A stretch of DNA of 64,000 nt from Halorubrum sp. PV6 (GTDB lineage Archaea; Halobacteriota; Halobacteria; Halobacteriales; Haloferacaceae). Where the stretch lies: NCBI RefSeq assembly GCF_003990725.2, contig NZ_CP030064.1, forward strand, positions 2,170,001-2,234,000, in the 5' to 3' direction. This document shows positions 33,033-43,497 of this stretch, in pieces. Both the position numbers and the translations under genes were made by a program. Each line of letters opens with the position of its first letter. Position 1 is the first letter of the stretch. The notes under the pieces were generated by a model. It saw only the letters and a list, made by a program, of their open reading frames with translations. It searched no databases and was not told the DNA's origin.

Positions 33033-34178
33033 ATGAAACTACACGAACATCAAGCGAAGACTATCTTCGCCGACGCCGGGATCCCGGTCCCGGACTCCCG
33101 GCTCGCGACGACCGTCGACGAGGCGCTCGACGCGGTCGACGAGATCGGCTATCCAGCCGCGATCAAAGCGCAGGTCCACGTGGGGGGGCGCGGGAAGGCC
33201 GGCGGGATCAAGATCGCGACCGACCGCGACGAGGCCGAGCAGTACGCCGAGGAGATCCTGGGGATGGATCTGAAAGGGTACACCGTCGATCAGGTCCTCG
33301 TCGAGGCGGGCGTCGACTTCGTGGACGAGCTGTACGTCGGCGTCACGATGGACCGCGGCGAGGGCAAGCCCGTCCTGATGGTCTCGACCGAGGGCGGCGT
33401 CAACATCGAGGAGGTCGCCGAGGAGAACCCCGACGCCATCGCGCGCGAACACGTCGACCCCGCGTTCGGCCTCCACCCGTATCAGGCCCGGAAGGTCGTC
33501 TACGAGGCCGGCGTCGACGCCGACGTCGCGCTCGACGTGGCCTCGATCCTCTCGACGCTCTACGATCTGTACGAGGAGAACGACGCCTCCGAGATCGAGG
33601 TCAACCCGGTCATGATCACGAGCGACCGCGACGTGATCGCCGCGGACGCCGTGATGAACATCGACGAGGACGCGCTGTTCCGCCAGCCCGACCTCGCCGA
33701 GATGGCCGAGGCGTCCTACGAGGACGACCTCGAACGCAAGGCCGGCGAGTACGGCTTCGACTACGTCCGCCTCTCCGGAAACGTCGGCATCATCGGCAAC
33801 GGCGCCGGACTCGTGATGACGACGCTCGATCTGGTCGACTACTACGGCGGCGCGCCCGCCAACTTCCTCGACATCGGCGGCGGCGCGAAGGCCGAGCGCG
33901 TCACGCAGGCGCTCGACATGGTGTTTTCCGACGACAACGTCGACGCCGTCGTCTTCAACATCTTCGGCGGGATCACCCGCGGCGACGAGGTCGCCAAGGG
34001 GATCAACGAGGCCTTAGAGCAGTTCGACGAGATCCCGAAGAAGGTGGTCGTCCGACTCGCCGGCACGAACGCCAAGGAGGGCATGGAGATCCTGAACACG
34101 GACCTCGTGGAAGTCGAGAAGACGCTGGAGGATGCGGTCCAGCGTGCGGTCGCGAACGCTGATGAGGTGACCCAATGA
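33033..34178 (+). CDS. sucC: succinyl-CoA synthetase beta subunit
   Basis: Beta subunit of succinyl-CoA synthetase (ADP-forming), which couples thioester cleavage to ATP formation in the citric acid cycle. The 381 residues contain the ATP-grasp domain ([22 protein letters not shown] metal site) and the C-terminal CoA-ligase domain ([16 protein letters not shown]). The start of sucD overlaps the stop by 4 bases (ATGA), assuring balanced subunits. TATA-like atttaagcc lies about 30 bases upstream. Confidence 0.96.
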   Translation: MKLHEHQAKTIFADAGIPVPDSRLATTVDEALDAVDEIGYPAAIKAQVHVGGRGKAGGIKIATDRDEAEQYAEEILGMDLKGYTVDQVLVEAGVDFVDELYVGVTMDRGEGKPVLMVSTEGGVNIEEVAEENPDAIAREHVDPAFGLHPYQARKVVYEAGVDADVALDVASILSTLYDLYEENDASEIEVNPVMITSDRDVIAADAVMNIDEDALFRQPDLAEMAEASYEDDLERKAGEYGFDYVRLSGNVGIIGNGAGLVMTTLDLVDYYGGAPANFLDIGGGAKAERVTQALDMVFSDDNVDAVVFNIFGGITRGDEVAKGINEALEQFDEIPKKVVVRLAGTNAKEGMEILNTDLVEVEKTLEDAVQRAVANADEVTQ

Positions 34179-35044
34179 GCATTTTCGTCGACGACGACAC
34201 GCGCGTCGTGGTACAGGGTATCACCGGCGGGGAAGGGAAGTTCCACGCCGGCCAGATGATGGAGTACGGGACCAACGTCGTCGCCGGCGCGGTTCCCGGC
34301 AAGGGCGGCCAAGAGGTCGACGGCGTGCCCGTCTACGACACCGTCGACGAGGCGGTCGAGGCGGAGGACGCGAACGCCTCGGTCATCTTCGTGCCGCCGG
34401 CGTTCGCCGGCGACGCCATCTTCGAGTCGCTGGACACGGATCTCGATCTGGCAGTCGCGATCACCGAGGGAATCCCGACCCAGGACATGGCGAAGGTGAA
34501 CAAGCGCCTGAGCGAGACCGACACCCGGCTCCTCGGCCCGAACTGCCCCGGCATCATCACGCCCGGTGAGGCGAAACTCGGCATCCTCCCCGGCAACATC
34601 TTCTCCGAGGGGAACGTCGGCCTCGTCTCCCGGTCCGGCACGCTCACCTACCAGGTCGTCGACAACCTCACCGAGCGCGGCATCGGTCAGACGACCGCCA
34701 TCGGCATCGGCGGCGACCCGATCATCGGCACGTCGTTCATCGACGCCCTCGACGCGTTCGAGTCCGACCCCGACACCGACGCCGTCGTGATGTGCGGCGA
34801 GATCGGCGGCGAGGACGAAGAGCAGGCCGCCCGCTTCATCGGCGAGCACATGGACACGCCGGTCACCGGCTTCATCGCCGGCCGCACGGCCCCGCCGGGC
34901 AAGCGCATGGGCCACGCAGGCGCCATCGTCTCCGGCTCCGGCACGGGCACCGCACAGTCGAAGATCGACGCGCTCAACGACGCGGGCGTCCCCGTCGGCG
35001 ACACCCCCGAGGAGGTCGCCGACCACGTCGAAGACTTCCTGTAA
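34175..35044 (+). CDS. sucD: succinyl-CoA synthetase alpha subunit
   Basis: Alpha subunit with the CoA-binding Rossmann domain ([22 protein letters not shown]) and the phosphohistidine loop ([17 protein letters not shown]). [16 protein letters not shown] and [18 protein letters not shown] complete the family pattern. 289 residues is the normal length. It is translationally coupled to sucC. Confidence 0.96.
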   Translation: MSIFVDDDTRVVVQGITGGEGKFHAGQMMEYGTNVVAGAVPGKGGQEVDGVPVYDTVDEAVEAEDANASVIFVPPAFAGDAIFESLDTDLDLAVAITEGIPTQDMAKVNKRLSETDTRLLGPNCPGIITPGEAKLGILPGNIFSEGNVGLVSRSGTLTYQVVDNLTERGIGQTTAIGIGGDPIIGTSFIDALDAFESDPDTDAVVMCGEIGGEDEEQAARFIGEHMDTPVTGFIAGRTAPPGKRMGHAGAIVSGSGTGTAQSKIDALNDAGVPVGDTPEEVADHVEDFL

Positions 35045-35149
35045 GCGGTCACGAACCCCGACGCGGTTCGGGGTGTGACCCCGGCGCTGCGGTCTCAGTT
35101 TCTGCTATCGGGGCGAAAGGTAGAATTGTCCGTAGCATCTTCGGGACCC

Positions 35150-37699
35150 ATGGAGCCCGATCCCGCGGACGGCCGAGACGTTCCCGCGCTCGACGCCTTC
35201 CGCGGATCGGAGCCGGCCGGCGGGGGCCCGCGGCGAGTGCTGCTCGTCGACGACGAACCGGGCGCCGCCGACCTCGCGGCCACCCACGTCGAGCGCCTCG
35301 TCGACGGCGTCGAGACGGTGACGCGGACCTCGCCGGCGGACGCGCTCGCGGTGGTCCGCGAACAGCGCGTCGACTGTGTCGTCAGCGACTACAACATGCC
35401 CGAAAGCGACGGGCTCGAACTCCTCGAAGACGTTCGGGCGGTCGACCCCGGACTCCCATTCGTGCTGTTTACCGGCCGCGGGAGCGAGGAGATCGCGAGC
35501 GAGGCGATCTCGGCGGGCGTCACCGACTACCTCCAGAAGGGCGTCGGCCGCGACCGCTTCGAGATGCTCGCGAACAGCGTCGAAAACGCCCTCGACCGGC
35601 AACGCGTCGAGCGCGACCTCCGGGGGGTGAACGCGAAGGTCACCGCGATCCACGAGTTCGCCTCCGACGTGGCCGCGGCGGAAGACGCGGAAGACGTGTT
35701 AACGCGTCTCGTCTCCGCCGCCGAGCGAATACTGTCGTTCGACCGCTGCGTCTCTGTCCGCCGCCACGGCGACCAACTCATCCCTGCGGCGCGCTCGGAG
35801 AACGTCAGCGAAGACGAGGTCAGGACGTTCGACGTCGGCGAAGGCGTCGTCGGGGCCACCGTCGCCGAGGAGCGCACCATCGTCGTCGACAACCTCAGCG
35901 TCGACCCGTCTGACCCGGAGGAGCTCGAAGACCCGAACGACCCCGGACGGGAGACGGCGGGCAGGGCCACGGAAGCGGCATCAGCCCCCGCGGACGATCA
36001 GCGTCGCGCCGAGGAGCTGGCCGACCCGGTCGGCGACGACATTCGCTCTGCGATCAGCGTCCCGATCGGTTCGTACGGCGCGTTTCAGGCCGTCTCCGAC
36101 GGGTACGCCGCCTTCGACCGGAGCGACGTCGAGTTCGCCGAGCTGCTGGCCGCGCACGCGGCCGACGCGCTCGAACAGATCGAGACGGAGAACACGCTGC
36201 GGACCGAGCGAGACCGGGTGGCGGCGCTCTTCGACGACCTCCCGCTGCCGGTGGCGAGGGCCGTTTCGTCGCCGGGGGACACGCCGAAGCTCGACGCCGT
36301 CAACGACGCGTTCGAGGCGGTGTTCGGACTCTCCGGGCCGGACCTCGACTACGCGACGATCCGCGAGGGGATCGTTCCGGAGGGGAGCGAGGATGTCGAC
36401 CCCCTCCCGGTGATAGACGCCGCGGAGCCGCTACAGCGGGAGGTTGAGCGGGAGACGACCGACGGGCGCCGCAACTTCATCCTCAACGTCCTCCCGGTCG
36501 AACAGCCGAACGAGACGATCGTCTACGCCCTCTACGCCGACATCGACGAGCAGAAGCGGGTCGCACGGACCCTCCGGCGGCTCCACGAGACGACGCGGGA
36601 GATGCTCCGGGGCGAGGACCGCGAGGAGATCGCGTCGATCGCCACCCGAGCCGCGATCGACATCTTAGAGTTCCCGAGCAGCGGGGTCCGGCTGTACGAC
36701 CCCGACACGAACACGCTGTTGCCGACCGCGATCAGCCGGGAGGCGACCGACGCGCTCGGCGAGCGCCCCGCGTACGGCCCCGGAAGCGGGCGCCTCTGGG
36801 AGGCGTTCGAGACGGGCGAGCTGGTCGTCGTCGACGACCTCAACGAGGTCGAGACCGCCATCGGCTACGGCGAGCACCGGAGCCTGCTCATCGTCCCGCT
36901 CGGCGACCACGGCATCATGCCGCTCGGCTCGCGGGAGCCGGGCGTGTTCGACGACACGGCGGTGCAGTTGGCGCGGGTCCTCGGCGCGAACGTGACCGTG
37001 GCGCTCGACCACGCGCAGCGCACGGCGCAGCTCCGCGAGCGCGACGCGGAGTTACAGCGGGAGATCGACCGCCTCGAAAAGTTCGCCGGCCTCGTCTCTC
37101 ACGACCTCCGGAACCCGCTCAACGTCGCCGCCGGGCGGCTCGCCCTCGCGCAGGGGAAGGTCGACGACGAGGGCGCGCGCGAGGAGCTCGAAGCGGTCGC
37201 GGCCGCCCACGACCGGATGGAAGAGCTCATCGAGGACCTGCTCGCGCTGGCGCGACACGGCCAGACGGTCGACGAGCCGGAACCGGTCTCGCTCGCGGAG
37301 ACGGCCGCGAGGGCGTGGCAGACCGTCGACACGGGGGACGCGGTGTTGCGGCGTCCCGACGACTCGCTCGCGGTCGAGGCCGACCCGGAGCGCCTGCGGA
37401 CGCTCTTGGAGAACCTGTTTACCAACAGCGTCGAACACGGCGCGACCGCCGCCGACGCGGGGGCGGCCGACCACACTACGGTCACGGTCGGCCCGCTCTC
37501 AGACGGCTTCTACGTCGCCGACGACGGCCCCGGTTTCGAGATGGACCCCGAGGAGGCGGTCGAGTACGGCATCTCGAGTGACCCGTCCGGGACGGGCTTC
37601 GGGCTCGCGATCGTCCGGGAGATCGCGGCCGCACACGGCTGGACGCTCACGGTGACCGACGACGACGGTGTGCGGTTCGCGTTCCGAACCGACGGCTGA
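35150..37699 (+). CDS. hybrid sensor histidine kinase: receiver-GAF-PAS-GAF-HisKA-HATPase
   Basis: A soluble 849-residue kinase. Order: receiver domain at about 28-145 (phosphoacceptor Asp in CVVSDYNMPESDG), GAF at about 165-345 with a long acidic insert, PAS at about 370-480, GAF at about 490-640, HisKA with the phosphorylated His in FAGLVSHDLRNPLNVAAG, and HATPase (NLFTNSVEHG, DDGPGF, GTGFGLAI). No transmembrane segment, so it senses a cytosolic signal. Having the receiver at the N-terminus of the kinase suggests that it takes phosphate from another kinase. ATG 35150 removes an unlikely leader. A second protein with the same REC and kinase ends is at 51478. Confidence 0.92.
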   Translation: MEPDPADGRDVPALDAFRGSEPAGGGPRRVLLVDDEPGAADLAATHVERLVDGVETVTRTSPADALAVVREQRVDCVVSDYNMPESDGLELLEDVRAVDPGLPFVLFTGRGSEEIASEAISAGVTDYLQKGVGRDRFEMLANSVENALDRQRVERDLRGVNAKVTAIHEFASDVAAAEDAEDVLTRLVSAAERILSFDRCVSVRRHGDQLIPAARSENVSEDEVRTFDVGEGVVGATVAEERTIVVDNLSVDPSDPEELEDPNDPGRETAGRATEAASAPADDQRRAEELADPVGDDIRSAISVPIGSYGAFQAVSDGYAAFDRSDVEFAELLAAHAADALEQIETENTLRTERDRVAALFDDLPLPVARAVSSPGDTPKLDAVNDAFEAVFGLSGPDLDYATIREGIVPEGSEDVDPLPVIDAAEPLQREVERETTDGRRNFILNVLPVEQPNETIVYALYADIDEQKRVARTLRRLHETTREMLRGEDREEIASIATRAAIDILEFPSSGVRLYDPDTNTLLPTAISREATDALGERPAYGPGSGRLWEAFETGELVVVDDLNEVETAIGYGEHRSLLIVPLGDHGIMPLGSREPGVFDDTAVQLARVLGANVTVALDHAQRTAQLRERDAELQREIDRLEKFAGLVSHDLRNPLNVAAGRLALAQGKVDDEGAREELEAVAAAHDRMEELIEDLLALARHGQTVDEPEPVSLAETAARAWQTVDTGDAVLRRPDDSLAVEADPERLRTLLENLFTNSVEHGATAADAGAADHTTVTVGPLSDGFYVADDGPGFEMDPEEAVEYGISSDPSGTGFGLAIVREIAAAHGWTLTVTDDDGVRFAFRTDG

Positions 37700-37801
37700 G
37701 CGCGCCGCAGACCTGGCGAAGTATATAAATGAGCCGTGGGCGTGCGGGAAGTGCGCACAGCCGAGCCACGGTTATGACCGATTCGACCGTGTACGTGTGA
37801 T

Positions 37802-38131
37802 ATGAACGACGGTACCCGCGAGCGGCTCGAACCACTCCCCCCGAGCGCCAAGTTGGTCTATTACGTCCTCGAAGAGGAGGGCCGATACGACCAGACCGGC
37901 CTCGCCGAGGAGACGCGTCTCTCGACCCGAACCGTCCGGTTCGCGGTCGAGAAACTCACCGATGTCGGTCTCGTCGAAGAGGGGCTCTGTCCCACGGACG
38001 CCCGGCGCTCCGTGTACGCCGTCGTCCCCGAGTCGGAGCGGTCGACCGAGTCCGAACCGGACGCGGCCGCCGACCCCGAGGCCACCTCCGACCCCGAGGC
38101 GACGACGGCGACGGCGGTCGCCGAGGACTGA
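37802..38131 (+). CDS. MarR/ArsR-like winged-helix protein
   Basis: A 109-residue HTH protein. The core is PPSAKLVYYVLEEEGRYDQTGLAEETRLSTRTVRFAVEKLTDVGLVEE, a haloarchaeal MarR-like winged helix. The last 35 residues are an acidic Asp/Glu/Ala/Thr tail, probably disordered. Two TATA-like elements lie upstream (tatataaat at 37722-37730, then ggttatgac near 37770), so the mRNA may carry a 50-base leader from the stronger one. Target genes unknown. Confidence 0.82.
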   Translation: MNDGTRERLEPLPPSAKLVYYVLEEEGRYDQTGLAEETRLSTRTVRFAVEKLTDVGLVEEGLCPTDARRSVYAVVPESERSTESEPDAAADPEATSDPEATTATAVAED

Positions 38132-38188
38132 CGACGCCCTCCCCAATCGTCGCGTTTTTGCCCGCGCGACCGGTAGTACGCCCACTCG

Positions 38189-39496
38189 ATGGCGACGTAT
38201 CACATCGAAACGTACGGCTGCAGTTCAAACCGGGGCGAGAGCCGGGAGATAGAGCGGACGCTCCGTGACGGCGGTCACCGCCCGGCGGACGGTCCCGACG
38301 ACGCGGACGTTGCCATCCTCAACACCTGTACGGTCGTCGAGAAGACGGAACGGAACATGCTCCGGCGCGCCGAGGAGCTAGAGGAGAAGACGGCCGACCT
38401 CGTCGTCACCGGCTGTATGGCCCTCGCGCAGGGCGACACCTTCCGCGAGGCCGGCGTCGACGCCGAGATTCTCCACTGGGACGAGGTGGCCTCGCACGTC
38501 CTCAACGGGGAGTGTCCCACCGTCACCCCCGACGCCGAACCCGTCCTCGACGGCGTCGTCGGCATCCTTCCCATCGCGCGCGGCTGTATGAGCAACTGCT
38601 CGTACTGTATCACCAAGTTCGCGACCGGCCGCGTCGACTCGCCGTCGGTCGAGGAGAACGTCGAGAAGGCGCGGGCGCTGGTCCACGCCGGCGCCAAGGA
38701 GATCCGCGTCACCGGACAGGACACCGGCGTCTACGGCTGGGACGACGGCGACCGGAAGCTCCCGGAGCTGCTCGACCGGATCTGCGACATCGACGGCGAG
38801 TTCCGGGTGCGGCTCGGGATGGCCAACCCCGGCGGGATCCACGGCATCCACGAGGAGTTGGCCGACGTGTTCGCCGAAAACGAGGAGTTGTACGACTTCA
38901 TTCACGCGCCGGTCCAGTCGGGCTCCGACGAGGTGCTCGAAGAGATGCGCCGCCAACATCGCGTCGACAAGTTCCGCGAGGTCGTCGCGACGTTCGACGA
39001 CCGGCTCGACCACTGGACGCTCTCGACCGACTTCATCGTGGGCTTCCCGACGGAGACCGACGCCGACCACGAGCGGTCGATGGATCTGCTCGCTGAGGTC
39101 CGACCGGAGAAGATCAACGTCACGCGCTTCTCGAAGCGTCCCGGCACCGACGCGGCCGAGATGAAGGGGCTCGGCGGGACAATTAAAAAGGAGCGCTCGA
39201 AGGCGATGTCCGAACTGAAGATGGAGGTCGTCGCCGAGGCGTACGAGGCGATGGTCGGCGAGACGTTCGAGGTGCTCGTCGTCGAGGAGGGCACCGGCGA
39301 CTCCGTGAAGTGTCGCGACGGCGCGTATCGCCAGATAATCGTCCAGAACGCGACCGACCGCGGGGTCGAGGTCGGAGAGTTCCTCGAAGTGACGGTAACC
39401 GGCCACAACACCGTCTACGCGTTCGGCGAACCGACGGACGCGGACGCGACCGCCGAGCGCGACGAGCGGCCGGAGTCGACGCCCTCCTCCGCGTGA
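38189..39496 (+). CDS. tRNA (N6-threonylcarbamoyladenosine(37)-C2)-methylthiotransferase
   Basis: Radical-SAM enzyme that methylthiolates t6A37 in ANN-decoding tRNAs (archaeal e-MtaB type). The N-terminal UPF0004 domain supplies Cys11, Cys47 and Cys76 for the auxiliary Fe-S cluster. The radical-SAM motif is Cys133-x3-Cys137-x2-Cys140 (GCMSNCSYC). The C-terminal TRAM domain (about 365-415: GETFEVLVVEEGTGDSVKCR... VTVTGHNTVYAFG) binds RNA. 435 residues is normal. ATG 38189 gives the family start MATYHIETYGC. Confidence 0.93.
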   Translation: MATYHIETYGCSSNRGESREIERTLRDGGHRPADGPDDADVAILNTCTVVEKTERNMLRRAEELEEKTADLVVTGCMALAQGDTFREAGVDAEILHWDEVASHVLNGECPTVTPDAEPVLDGVVGILPIARGCMSNCSYCITKFATGRVDSPSVEENVEKARALVHAGAKEIRVTGQDTGVYGWDDGDRKLPELLDRICDIDGEFRVRLGMANPGGIHGIHEELADVFAENEELYDFIHAPVQSGSDEVLEEMRRQHRVDKFREVVATFDDRLDHWTLSTDFIVGFPTETDADHERSMDLLAEVRPEKINVTRFSKRPGTDAAEMKGLGGTIKKERSKAMSELKMEVVAEAYEAMVGETFEVLVVEEGTGDSVKCRDGAYRQIIVQNATDRGVEVGEFLEVTVTGHNTVYAFGEPTDADATAERDERPESTPSSA

Positions 39497-39536
39497 GCGC
39501 GAGCCGAATTTCGTCGGAGCGTCCGGGCGCCGCGGG

Positions 39537-40646
39537 TTAGTCGCGCTCGGCGAACCCGGCCGTCGGTGACGCCGAGCCGCTACTGATCGGGCCGGCGTCG
39601 CGCTGGTCCGGAAGCCGGATGCGAACGACGGTGCCCGTCGGCTCGTTGTCGGCGAACTCGACCGTGCCGCCGGAGCGGGTGACGGTCCAGTAGATCATCC
39701 ACAGACCGAGCCCCTCGGTGTGTGCGAGGGGCGTCTCCTCGACGTTTTCCAGGGCTTCCCGCTCTTTGGGGGGAATCCCCTGGCCGGTGTCTTCGATGTC
39801 GACGCAGCGCGTCCCGTCGGCGGCCTCCCACACCCGAACCGTGACGGCGGTGTCGTCGGGCGTGTGGTCGACCGCGTTTCGGAGCGCCTCCTCTATCGCG
39901 AGCGGGACCGCAGGGTGCGCTTGGACGACGCAGTCGTCGGCGACCGCTGTCCGGATGTCGGCGTCGGGGTGGTTCGCGGTCAGCTGCGCCACGCGCTCGT
40001 CGACCACGCCGGCGAGCGCGAGCGGGTACCGCGCGTCCGTCCGCTAGATCGACGCGATCCGGCGCGTCCGGTCGCTCGTCTCCGCGAGGTCTTTTAAGTG
40101 ACTCCGGGCCGTCCCGGCCCGCTCCGCGAGTTCGTCCGCGTCGTCTACGGTTTCGATGCCGTCGAGCGTGCCGAGCGCGACCGAGAGCTCGGTCCGGATG
40201 TTGTGGCGCAACACCCGGTCGCTGATAGAGAGGAGGGTGGTGAGCTCCTGCGCCTCGGTGAGCTGTTCGTCCGCTTTGACCACGTACAGGCCGCCGCGCG
40301 ACCCGACCGCCGCACCGAGGCTCGCGGCGAACGAGACCAGAAACGAGAACTTGAACGCGTGGTGTTCGAGCCACCAGATCGTCCAGATGATGACCGCGAG
40401 GACGGAGAAAAAGAGGATCACGGCGGCACAGATGCGTACCGCCCGCCACTCGCCGGCCCGAGAGAGGTCCCATCGAGCGACGTCGACGGCGGTGTATACG
40501 CCGACGGCGGCGAGCGGGAACACGAGCGCAAACTCGAGCAGCGTCGCGACTCCCCCGCCGGCGAAGACGAGGTGGCCCGCGCCGAGCGCGACACAGACCC
40601 CTCCCAGCGCGGCGAATCCGTGGCAGGGAGCGACCCGTTGGATCAT
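39537..40646 (-). pseudogene. membrane histidine kinase interrupted by one in-frame TAG
   Basis: A single reading frame from ATG 40646 to the stop at 39537 is broken only by TAG at 40044-40046 (minus strand). The first part, 200 residues, has about four transmembrane segments (about 12-125) and a HisKA domain with His in RVLRHNIRTELSVALG. After the TAG the frame continues RTDARYPLALAGVVDERV into a complete HATPase domain (EEALRNAVDHTPDD, DTGQGIP, GLGLWMIY). Without the stop it would be a normal 369-residue haloarchaeal sensor kinase. The first half alone cannot bind ATP; the second half could start at GTG 40007. A nonsense mutation or sequencing error is the simplest reading. Confidence 0.85.
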
Positions 40647-40698
40647 CAGTAACCGTATCGCGTCCCGACGTATAGCCGTTTGCGTCGCCGGCCGGCCC

Positions 40699-42768
40699 CT
40701 ACGCGTCGTCGTAGATCATCTCCACGTCGTCGGCGAACCGGTCTAAGATGTTGCGGCGCTTCTTCTTCATCGTGGGCGTGAGAAGATCGTTGTCCTCGCT
40801 GAACTCCTCTTCGACGAGGCGGAACTGTTTGATCTGCTCGTACGACTCGAACTCCTCGTTGACGCGGTCGACCTCCGCCTCGATGCGCTCGCGGACGCGG
40901 TCGTCACGACAGATCGACCGAGGCTCGTCGGCGAGGTCGATACCGCGCGTCTCCGCCCACGACGCCAGCTTCTCGAAGTTCGGGACGATGAGCGCGGAGA
41001 CGAACTTCCGCCCGTCGCCGAGGACGACGCACTGCTCGACGAACTCGTTTGCGGCGAACCGGTCTTCGATCGGGCCGGGCGCGACGTTTTTGCCGGTCGA
41101 GAGCACGAGCAGCTGCTTTGCGCGCTCGCGGAAGGCGACGTAGCCGTCCGGCCGGAGTTGGACGATGTCGCCCGTGTTGAACCACGGGTCGTCCGGGTCC
41201 CCGCCGCGTTCGTCCGGGGGCGTGCCGGCGACGACGGCGTCGTCGGGAAGTCGGTCCGGTTCGGTGAACGCCTCCGCCGTCGCGTCCGGGCGGTTCCAGT
41301 AGCCGTCGGTCACCTGCGGCCCGCGAACGAGCAGTTCGCCCACGTCGCCGGGGAGGTTCGCGACCTCGTCGCCGACGACCGTCCCGTCGATGGCGACCTC
41401 GGTGTCGAGGACCGGCGTGCCAACGGTGCCGACCTTCGGCTCCTCGGGCGGGTTCACGCAGATCACCGGCGAGGTCTCCGTCAGCCCGTACCCCTCCAGT
41501 ATCGGCAGGTCCATCGCGTGGTACAGCGAGCAGAGCTCCGCCGACAGCGACCCGCCCCCGGAGATGAAAAACTCGATGTTGCCGCCGATCGCCTCGCGGA
41601 CCGACGAGAAGACGAGGCGGTCCGCGATAGCGCGTTTCGCGTCGAGGACGGCCCCCGGATCGTCGGCCTCGTGGTGCGCTTGCCCGACTCCGACCGCCCA
41701 CTCGAAGATGCGCTCTTTGACCGGCGACTCGCTCGCCTGCTCGCGGATCGCGTCGTACAGCTTCTCGTAGACGCGCGGGACGCTCGTCGTCGTCGTCGGG
41801 CGGACCAGTTGAAAGTCCTCTCTGAGCGTGTCGGGGCTCTCGGCGTAACAGACCGTCGCGCCGGCGGCGAACATCATGTAGTGGCCGGCGAGCCGCTCGA
41901 AGACGTGCGCGAGGGGGAGGAACGAGAGCGTCGTCGACTCGGCGCTGACGCCCGGCGTGCCGGGGGCGCGGCCGGGATGGTCGGCGAACCGCCGGTAACA
42001 CTGGTTGACGTTCTCGCGGAAGTTCGCGTGGGTGAGGCGGACGCCCTTCGGCTGGCCGGTCGTCCCGGAGGTGTAGATGAGACTCGCAAGATCCGTCATC
42101 TCGGCCGCGTCGATCCACGACTCGTAGGCCGCCACGTCGAGCGTCTCGTCGCCGAGCGCGTGGACCTCGCCGAGGGTGTACACGTCGTCGACGGACAGCG
42201 CCGAGGGCTCGTCGCCCGCGTCGCCCTCCAGCCGCCGCGCGACCGCGTCCGGGTCGATATCGTCGAACGTCACGACCGCGTCGAGCTCGTGGTCGAGGTC
42301 GTCGACGACTTCGAGCACCTCGTCGAGCAGTTCGCGGTTCTCCGCGACCACGACGGTCGCTTCCGGGTCCGCGAGCAGGTAGCGGACCTGTCGGGGCGAC
42401 GAGGAGGCGTACACGGTCGTGACCGTCGCGCCGGCGGCCAGCGCGGCGAAGTCGGTCTGAGCCCACTCCATGCGGGTCTGGGCGTACAGCGCCACGCGGG
42501 TGTCGGCCTCGACGCCGAGTTCGCGGAACCCGGCCGCGAGCCGCCGGACGATGTCGCGCATCTCGGCGTAGGTCACGTCGCCGTACTCGCCCGCACCGGC
42601 GGCCGGAAGGACGCCGCTCGAAACGAGCGACCGGTCGTAGATTCCGCCTTTATACCGCTGGGCGAGTCGGTCCGCGTTGCGCTCGGCGGACCGCTCGAAC
42701 ATCCGGGGGAGGGTCTCTCGGGCGACCACGTCGTCGGTGAACTCCCGCTCCGCCTCTCGCCAGTTCAT
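40699..42768 (-). CDS. long-chain fatty acid-CoA ligase (FadD15 type)
   Basis: Activates fatty acids to acyl-CoA with ATP. The 689 residues of the AMP-forming ligase family include the P-loop LASLIYTSGTTGQPKGV (about 230-247), the GYGLTETSPV adenine-binding motif, WFNTGDIVQLRPDGYV, and the C-terminal TMKKKRRNILDRF with likely catalytic Lys residues. The size and the long N-terminal part match the FadD15/YngI-like large ligases. TATA gtttatact (reverse of 42790-42798) lies about 25 bases before the start, so the mRNA is leaderless. Confidence 0.92.
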   Translation of the reverse strand: MNWREAEREFTDDVVARETLPRMFERSAERNADRLAQRYKGGIYDRSLVSSGVLPAAGAGEYGDVTYAEMRDIVRRLAAGFRELGVEADTRVALYAQTRMEWAQTDFAALAAGATVTTVYASSSPRQVRYLLADPEATVVVAENRELLDEVLEVVDDLDHELDAVVTFDDIDPDAVARRLEGDAGDEPSALSVDDVYTLGEVHALGDETLDVAAYESWIDAAEMTDLASLIYTSGTTGQPKGVRLTHANFRENVNQCYRRFADHPGRAPGTPGVSAESTTLSFLPLAHVFERLAGHYMMFAAGATVCYAESPDTLREDFQLVRPTTTTSVPRVYEKLYDAIREQASESPVKERIFEWAVGVGQAHHEADDPGAVLDAKRAIADRLVFSSVREAIGGNIEFFISGGGSLSAELCSLYHAMDLPILEGYGLTETSPVICVNPPEEPKVGTVGTPVLDTEVAIDGTVVGDEVANLPGDVGELLVRGPQVTDGYWNRPDATAEAFTEPDRLPDDAVVAGTPPDERGGDPDDPWFNTGDIVQLRPDGYVAFRERAKQLLVLSTGKNVAPGPIEDRFAANEFVEQCVVLGDGRKFVSALIVPNFEKLASWAETRGIDLADEPRSICRDDRVRERIEAEVDRVNEEFESYEQIKQFRLVEEEFSEDNDLLTPTMKKKRRNILDRFADDVEMIYDDA

Positions 42769-42882
42769 ACCTGCTTCGACCCACCCAAAGAGTATAAACG
42801 ATCGGGTAGTTTCGAGTTCATTCCGCGTCCGGGCCGCCTCGGCAGGAAACTTATTGTACGGTGATACGTACGGCGACGCAGT

Positions 42883-43428
42883 ATGACCGAGCGGGAACAG
42901 GCGTCGTGGTACGACTCACGGGTCGGGAGGCTCTTCTACTGGGGACTGCTGGTCGCGACGCTGATCGGCGTCGCCCTCTCGTCGACGACGGTCCTCGACA
43001 CCGAACCCGTCATCCCCGCCGGCGTGTATCTGTTCGGGTTCCTCGGGGCCACCGTCTACGCGTTCACGAGCTTCGCGAATCGGTTCGACGAGGACGGGCG
43101 GTACCGCCTGAAGGTGTTCAGCCGGACCGTCGCCGCGCTCCCGCTCGCGGCCGGGGTGTACCTGCTCGCGTTCGCGTTCACCGGCTTCGACGGTGCCGGT
43201 GCGGCCGACGGGGCGGCGAACGGAGCGCAGGGGGTCGCGGGGGACCGCGTCGTCGCCGGAGTGGTGTTCCTCGCGGGCCTGTACGTCAGCACGGCGCTTC
43301 AGGCCCTCGGCGGGGTCGCGGACCGGCTTCTCGGCGTGGACCGCGGCGATTCCGACGACGAGACGGCCGATAACGTCGACGAGAGCGCCGAGGACGGGGC
43401 GGACGCCGACGAGGCACAGACCGAGTGA
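42883..43428 (+). CDS. membrane protein with acidic tail, unknown function
   Basis: A 181-residue protein with four likely transmembrane segments (about 17-37, 45-63, 83-105 and 125-145) and a C-terminal acidic tail of about 35 residues (DRGDSDDETADNVDESAEDG). No recognisable domain. It is divergent from the acyl-CoA ligase and 69 bases before the helicase gene. Confidence 0.75.
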   Translation: MTEREQASWYDSRVGRLFYWGLLVATLIGVALSSTTVLDTEPVIPAGVYLFGFLGATVYAFTSFANRFDEDGRYRLKVFSRTVAALPLAAGVYLLAFAFTGFDGAGAADGAANGAQGVAGDRVVAGVVFLAGLYVSTALQALGGVADRLLGVDRGDSDDETADNVDESAEDGADADEAQTE

Positions 43429-43497
43429 CGCCGACGCTCGGTCGACGGATCGACCGAGAGGCGAGGGTTTAATCCCGAGAGACGGCGAGGGACCGCT

